From Phyllobacteriaceae bacterium (GTDB lineage Bacteria; Pseudomonadota; Alphaproteobacteria; Rhizobiales; Rhizobiaceae): DNA of 7,582 nt. A program made the translations under genes and the position numbers. Below are positions 5,676-7,582 of this stretch, piece by piece. The stretch is taken from assembly GCA_024645155.1 (NCBI GenBank), contig JAHEGF010000103.1, positions 1 to 7,582 of the forward strand, read 5' to 3'. Positions within the stretch are counted from its first letter, which is position 1. Every line of letters begins with the position of its first letter. The notes below the pieces were generated by a model. That model did no database searches. It had not been told where the DNA came from and worked only from the letters and a program-made list of their open reading frames with translations.

Positions 5676-7582
5676 CGTGCGCTTCCTGCGGCGGATGATT
5701 GAGATACCGGATGGTTCAAGCCTTCTATCGCCAAGCAGTAATTCGCAGCCGCCGCCATCCGCCTGTTTGGCAATTTCGCCGATGCCGGCGGTGACGTCAC
5801 CGTAGTTGAAAAGAAACGTAAGGTCACCGCGTTCGCGCATTCGGACACCGCCGCTCATGGGGCAGATCTCAAGATCCAGTTCGCCAGCAAAAGAGCGAAG
5901 CATGGAATCAATCACCTGATCATCCGGCCAGCCGCACAGATAGACAAAATCTTTCTGCCGCACGATGGCCGGCATGCCGTTTTCACAAACCGCTGATGCC
6001 TTTGCCAACGCTCCGGTCACAGCATGTTCGAACCAGAATTTGAATGCGCCCTGCCCGGGCACTGCCACGGGACAACCGTCGCGCAGGCTTTCCACGCGCA
6101 GGACACGGAGATCGAGGATGTTGGTTGGCAATGACGGCGGAAGGGCATCGGGGATCCGGAAATCGAGTGTTTTTGATCCGCTTCGCGGACCGGTAACAAC
6201 AATTCCGGCGTGACTTTCAAGAGCGGCGAGGAGTTCATCATTCCATGCAAACAGGCCCGGCACCAGTACAAGCCGATAGCCGCCGATATCGGGTTTTTCA
6301 GCGGACACGAAATCCACTGACAAGCCGAGCTTGCGCAGGCCACGGTAAAAATCGAACACCAGTCTGAAGTAGTCGAATTCACGGCCGTGCGGCTGTATCT
6401 CCCAGGCCCATGCGGACGGATAGTCGAAAACGATCGCCACATCTGCGGTTCCGGTTTGCGGCAGTTCGCCCAAAGCCGCAATTTCGCCGGCGACCCGGTC
6501 CGCCTCGGCAAATCCCGGCGCCTTGCCGCCATCGGGCATCAACAACCCGGAATGCATCTGTTCCTGGGCAAATGGCGCCTGGCGCCAGCGGAAGTAGCTG
6601 ACGGCTTCCGCGCCATGAGCAATCGCCTCCCAGGTCCACAGCCGGATCATGCCGTCGCGCGGCGCGGGATTGTGCTGCGCCCAGTTTACCGGTCCCGGCT
6701 GCTGTTCCATCACCCACCAGCGCCCGTTGCCAACGGCGCGATAAAGATCATGGTGGAAAGCCTGGAAATCCGGATCACCGGCGCGCAGGTACTTTTTCCT
6801 TCTCTCGTCGCTGGCATCGCTGCGGTCTTCGAGAAAACCGAGCGGATAGGAATCCCAGCTTGCCACATCGATATCGCGCCCGAGCGCGAAATGATCGAAC
6901 GACAGTGTGCGGCCCATGAAATTGTGGATGATGTCACGACCGGGCGAATGGCTACGAAGTATGTCGGCCTGTAGCCGGTTGAAATCGGCGACCTGGCGGG
7001 CCGAATAGCGGCGAAAGTCCATCATGTGCGCCGGATTGACTTCGGTCACTGCCGACGCCGGCAATTCGATCTCGTCAAAGCTCCGGTACTCCATGGACCA
7101 GAAGACATTGCCCCATGCCCGGTTGAGCGCCTCCGTCGACTGGTATTTCTGCGCCAGCCAATCGCGGAAACCGTCCCTTGCCGCGTTTGACCAGGACAGC
7201 GCGGTGTCGTGGCAGCCATATTCATTGTCGATCTGCCAGGCGGTGACCGCGGGATGCTCACCGAAACGCCGGGCCAGTTGGGTGACAATCCGTTCGCATT
7301 CTGCACGGTAACCCAGGTGTGAAAAGCAATAGTGCCGGCGCGAACCGAACCCGCGAACCTGGCCGTTGCTGCCGACGGGCAGCATGCCGGGCATTTCGTC
7401 GACGAGCCATTTTGGCGGCGTGGCTGTCGGTGTGCCGAGAACCACCTTGAGGCCGTTTTCAGCAAGCGTGTCCACCGCACGGGCGAGCCAGTCAAGCTGA
7501 TAGCCGCCGCGGGCAGGCTCCAGTCTCGACCAGGCGAATTCGCCGATCCTTACGACCGACAAACCAAGGGAGGCCATCCGCG
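5664..7582 (-). CDS. Family GH42 beta-galactosidase (N-terminus outside window)
   Basis: This glycoside hydrolase should cleave terminal beta-D-galactosides, or alpha-L-arabinopyranosides in some members, with retention. The frame runs off the right edge, and 637 residues from the Met at 7577 are visible. That Met is probably internal: the preceding codon is Arg, and GH42 proteins normally have about 20-40 residues, including a GVxYYPExW-type motif, before the segment LGLSVVRIGEFAWSRLEP (4-21 here). Domain A (TIM barrel) spans about 1-365, with GTPTATPPKWL (48-58), GFGSRRHYC (76-84), the acid/base glutamate in WQIDNEYGCHD (E119), HNFMG (218-222), DxASWDSYPLG (237-247) and the nucleophile in MEQQPGPVNW (E291). 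Domain B (trimerisation, about 375-560) and a small C-terminal domain C follow. The Cys cluster that binds zinc in Thermus-type enzymes is mostly absent; only C84 and C122 remain. It converges on xylA and so is not in the xyl transcript. Confidence 0.93.
   Translation of the reverse strand, partial: RMASLGLSVVRIGEFAWSRLEPARGGYQLDWLARAVDTLAENGLKVVLGTPTATPPKWLVDEMPGMLPVGSNGQVRGFGSRRHYCFSHLGYRAECERIVTQLARRFGEHPAVTAWQIDNEYGCHDTALSWSNAARDGFRDWLAQKYQSTEALNRAWGNVFWSMEYRSFDEIELPASAVTEVNPAHMMDFRRYSARQVADFNRLQADILRSHSPGRDIIHNFMGRTLSFDHFALGRDIDVASWDSYPLGFLEDRSDASDERRKKYLRAGDPDFQAFHHDLYRAVGNGRWWVMEQQPGPVNWAQHNPAPRDGMIRLWTWEAIAHGAEAVSYFRWRQAPFAQEQMHSGLLMPDGGKAPGFAEADRVAGEIAALGELPQTGTADVAIVFDYPSAWAWEIQPHGREFDYFRLVFDFYRGLRKLGLSVDFVSAEKPDIGGYRLVLVPGLFAWNDELLAALESHAGIVVTGPRSGSKTLDFRIPDALPPSLPTNILDLRVLRVESLRDGCPVAVPGQGAFKFWFEHAVTGALAKASAVCENGMPAIVRQKDFVYLCGWPDDQVIDSMLRSFAGELDLEICPMSGGVRMRERGDLTFLFNYGDVTAGIGEIAKQADGGGCELLLGDRRLEPSGISIIRRRKRTPPG

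Noticed and set aside
6387..6974. Plus-strand open frame of 195 codons opposite the GH42 gene
   Set aside because: The minus strand carries both GH42 catalytic glutamates and a continuous family alignment here; the plus frame has no motif and no Shine-Dalgarno that I could see.
7570..7582. Met codon at 7577 as the true start of the GH42 protein
   Set aside because: The frame stays open to the window edge, and GH42 proteins have a conserved N-terminal segment before the RIGEFAWS motif that is missing here, so the gene is cut by the edge.

Overview
The window reads as an ordinary, intact sugar-catabolism locus from a GC-rich (about 60% by eye) alphaproteobacterium, most likely a Hyphomicrobiales (Rhizobiales) member. 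The evidence for that placement is the xylF-xylH-xylG-xylB-xylA order on one strand, a single-cassette XylG-type ATPase of 262 aa rather than the tandem 500-residue enzyme of enterobacteria, and an elongated 440-residue XylH. The taxonomic placement is an inference from gene style; no rRNA or other marker is present.

Layout. Bases 1-571 hold the C-terminal 189 residues of a periplasmic xylose-binding protein (xylF, cut by the window edge). A 130-bp gap follows, containing a perfect 10-bp inverted repeat. Then come the permease xylH (702-2024), the ATPase xylG (2036-2824), xylulokinase xylB (2821-4278, ATGA overlap with xylG) and xylose isomerase xylA (4290-5612). The gaps between these genes are 11 bp or less, or negative, so xylH-xylG-xylB-xylA is almost certainly one transcript, probably continuing from xylF. 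After 51 bp a convergent minus-strand gene occupies 5664-7582. It encodes a family GH42 beta-galactosidase (or related glycosidase) and its first residues lie beyond the right edge.

How it works together. XylF captures D-xylose in the periplasm, XylH with XylG imports it using ATP, XylA isomerises xylose to xylulose, and XylB phosphorylates it to xylulose 5-phosphate for the pentose phosphate pathway. This is the isomerase route, not the Weimberg/Dahms oxidative routes. The GH42 enzyme has no signal peptide visible in the window, because its N-terminus is missing. It may release monosaccharides from imported plant-derived oligosaccharides, but its transcription is separate and convergent. No regulator such as xylR lies in the window.

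No mobile element, CRISPR array, tRNA, rRNA or phage feature was seen, and no stretch longer than 130 bp lacks a gene. I found no convincing undescribed system. The points most worth a second look are the xylF-xylH hairpin, whose A-tract places it as a terminator on the opposite strand, the extra periplasmic loop in XylH, and the GH42 stop codon sitting in a hairpin loop at the convergent junction.
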